A DNA stretch of 24,231 nucleotides from an uncultured Hungatella sp. (GTDB lineage: Bacteria; Bacillota; Clostridia; Lachnospirales; Lachnospiraceae), in NCBI GenBank assembly GCA_910585645.1, contig CAJUFP010000077.1, forward strand, positions 1 through 24,231, read 5' to 3'. A program made the translations under genes and the position numbers. Under the pieces are notes generated by a model, which saw nothing but the letters and a program-made list of their open reading frames with translations, searched no databases and had not been told where the DNA came from. Positions 23,819-24,231 of the stretch are shown in pieces. Numbering within the stretch: the stretch's first letter is position 1; each line of letters begins with the position of its first letter.

Positions 23819-24118
23819 AAGGTAATAAAAAACGGTTGGGAAGAAGAGGAGTACGCTTAAAAACCCTGTCAGAGAGGACCGTCCGCCGGCTGTAAGGCGG
23901 TCTCAGGAAGTGGAAGCGGAAGGTGGCTTTGGAACCGGGGCGGTGAAAAGGGAAGTAGCTGCTTTCGCCTGGTCAGCGTTAGAGGACCTGAGAGATATAT
24001 GGTGTGGCACGGATTTACAGATGTGTATGTGCGCAGGTATGCAGAACATCATATAAAAAAGGTGGTACCGCGGAGAGATTCGCCCTTTGCATGAGAGATC
24101 ATGGGGAGGGCGTTTTTT
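23819..24118 (+). promoter_or_regulatory. T-box riboswitch, specifier GUG (valine)
   Basis: This leader RNA senses uncharged tRNA. The T-box core AGGTGGTACCGCGG is at 24060-24073, followed by a terminator. Stem I runs from GGTT (23834-23837) to AACC (23933-23936). The specifier loop has AGTA (23850-23853) opposite GAAG (23919-23922), closed by CGCTT (23854-23858) pairing with AAGCG (23914-23918). The triplet after GAAG is GTG (23923-23925), read as the Val specifier by analogy with the glyQS layout (GAAA, codon, purine). AGAGAGG and a CCGCC/GGCGG apical hairpin fit stem I. Stem III is ATATGGTGT/ACATCATAT (23997-24005/24046-24054). The variable T-box base (T24066) pairs with discriminator A73, as in tRNA-Val. 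A reading one base earlier, GGT (Gly), conflicts with U73 of tRNA-Gly. The controlled gene, perhaps valS or a branched-chain amino-acid gene, lies beyond the window. Confidence 0.9.
24081..24118 (+). terminator. T-box regulated terminator
   Basis: CGCCCT...ATGA and TCAT...AGGGCG (24081-24112) form a stem of about 14 bp with a GAGA loop, a G-G mismatch and some G-U pairs, followed by six T (24113-24118). It competes with the antiterminator formed by the T-box core. Confidence 0.9.
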
Positions 24119-24231
24119 GGTTTCCTGTGAAATTGATATATTGTTGAGTGAGCAAAGGGGGCGGGGATTGTCGCGGGGCCAGACAGAGAAGGAGAGATGT
24201 CCCGTCCGGGTTCAGATATGCCAAACATTCC

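Noticed and set aside
23919..23925. Glycine (GGU) as the T-box specifier.
   Set aside because: One-base shift of the frame; the T-box variable base is U, which needs discriminator A73, while tRNA-Gly normally has U73.
24197..24231. A possible gene start (ATG at 24197 or 24218) after the T-box.
   Set aside because: AAGGAG is only 2 nt before the first ATG and too far from the second, and a dozen codons allow no recognition.

Overview
The window looks like a chromosomal segment of a Lachnospiraceae-type gut Firmicute (Clostridia). The reasons are strong GGAGG ribosome sites, two consensus-type -35/-10 promoters with 17-nt spacers upstream of metabolic genes, a T-box leader, a DUF4364-type gene, and a DUF5717/DUF5716-type cluster that I know only from this group. 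No phage genes, transposases or CRISPR arrays are visible. Family names are from memory of the protein sequences; no search was run.

Left third (1-9400), almost all on the + strand: an AmrS-like radical SAM enzyme; an AraC/GyrI-domain regulator next to a MATE exporter; a LysR regulator; a ZIP metal transporter whose promoter carries a palindrome over the predicted transcription start; an operon of aldo/keto reductase, carboxymuconolactone-decarboxylase-family protein and Crp/Fnr regulator, ending in a clear terminator; and a YitT membrane protein. A convergent ArsR-type regulator follows on the - strand.

Middle (10400-15250): a Sel1-repeat protein and a GMP synthase form a two-gene operon. 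The GMP synthase has kept its ATP-pyrophosphatase and dimerization domains but has lost most of its glutaminase domain, including the catalytic Cys, His and Glu. On the - strand lie a one-helix membrane protein, a DUF4364-type protein, tRNA-Val(CAC) and tRNA-Ala(CGC), with long hairpins between and after the tRNAs. Three gene-free stretches (5406-5838, 10383-10824, 13395-13733) hold structured repeat-like DNA.

Right third (15399-22460): a three-gene cluster of unknown function made of a 1190-aa Ig-like/alpha-solenoid protein, a degenerate Hsp70/actin-fold protein and a TPR protein, the last two overlapping by ATGA. A second MATE exporter follows. This cluster is the best candidate here for an undescribed system. 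A convergent polytopic membrane protein, possibly a GT-C-type glycosyltransferase, is divergent from a T-box riboswitch at the right edge. The T-box specifier reads as GUG (Val), and its discriminator-pairing base fits the tRNA-Val(CAC) encoded in the same window. The gene it controls lies beyond the window.
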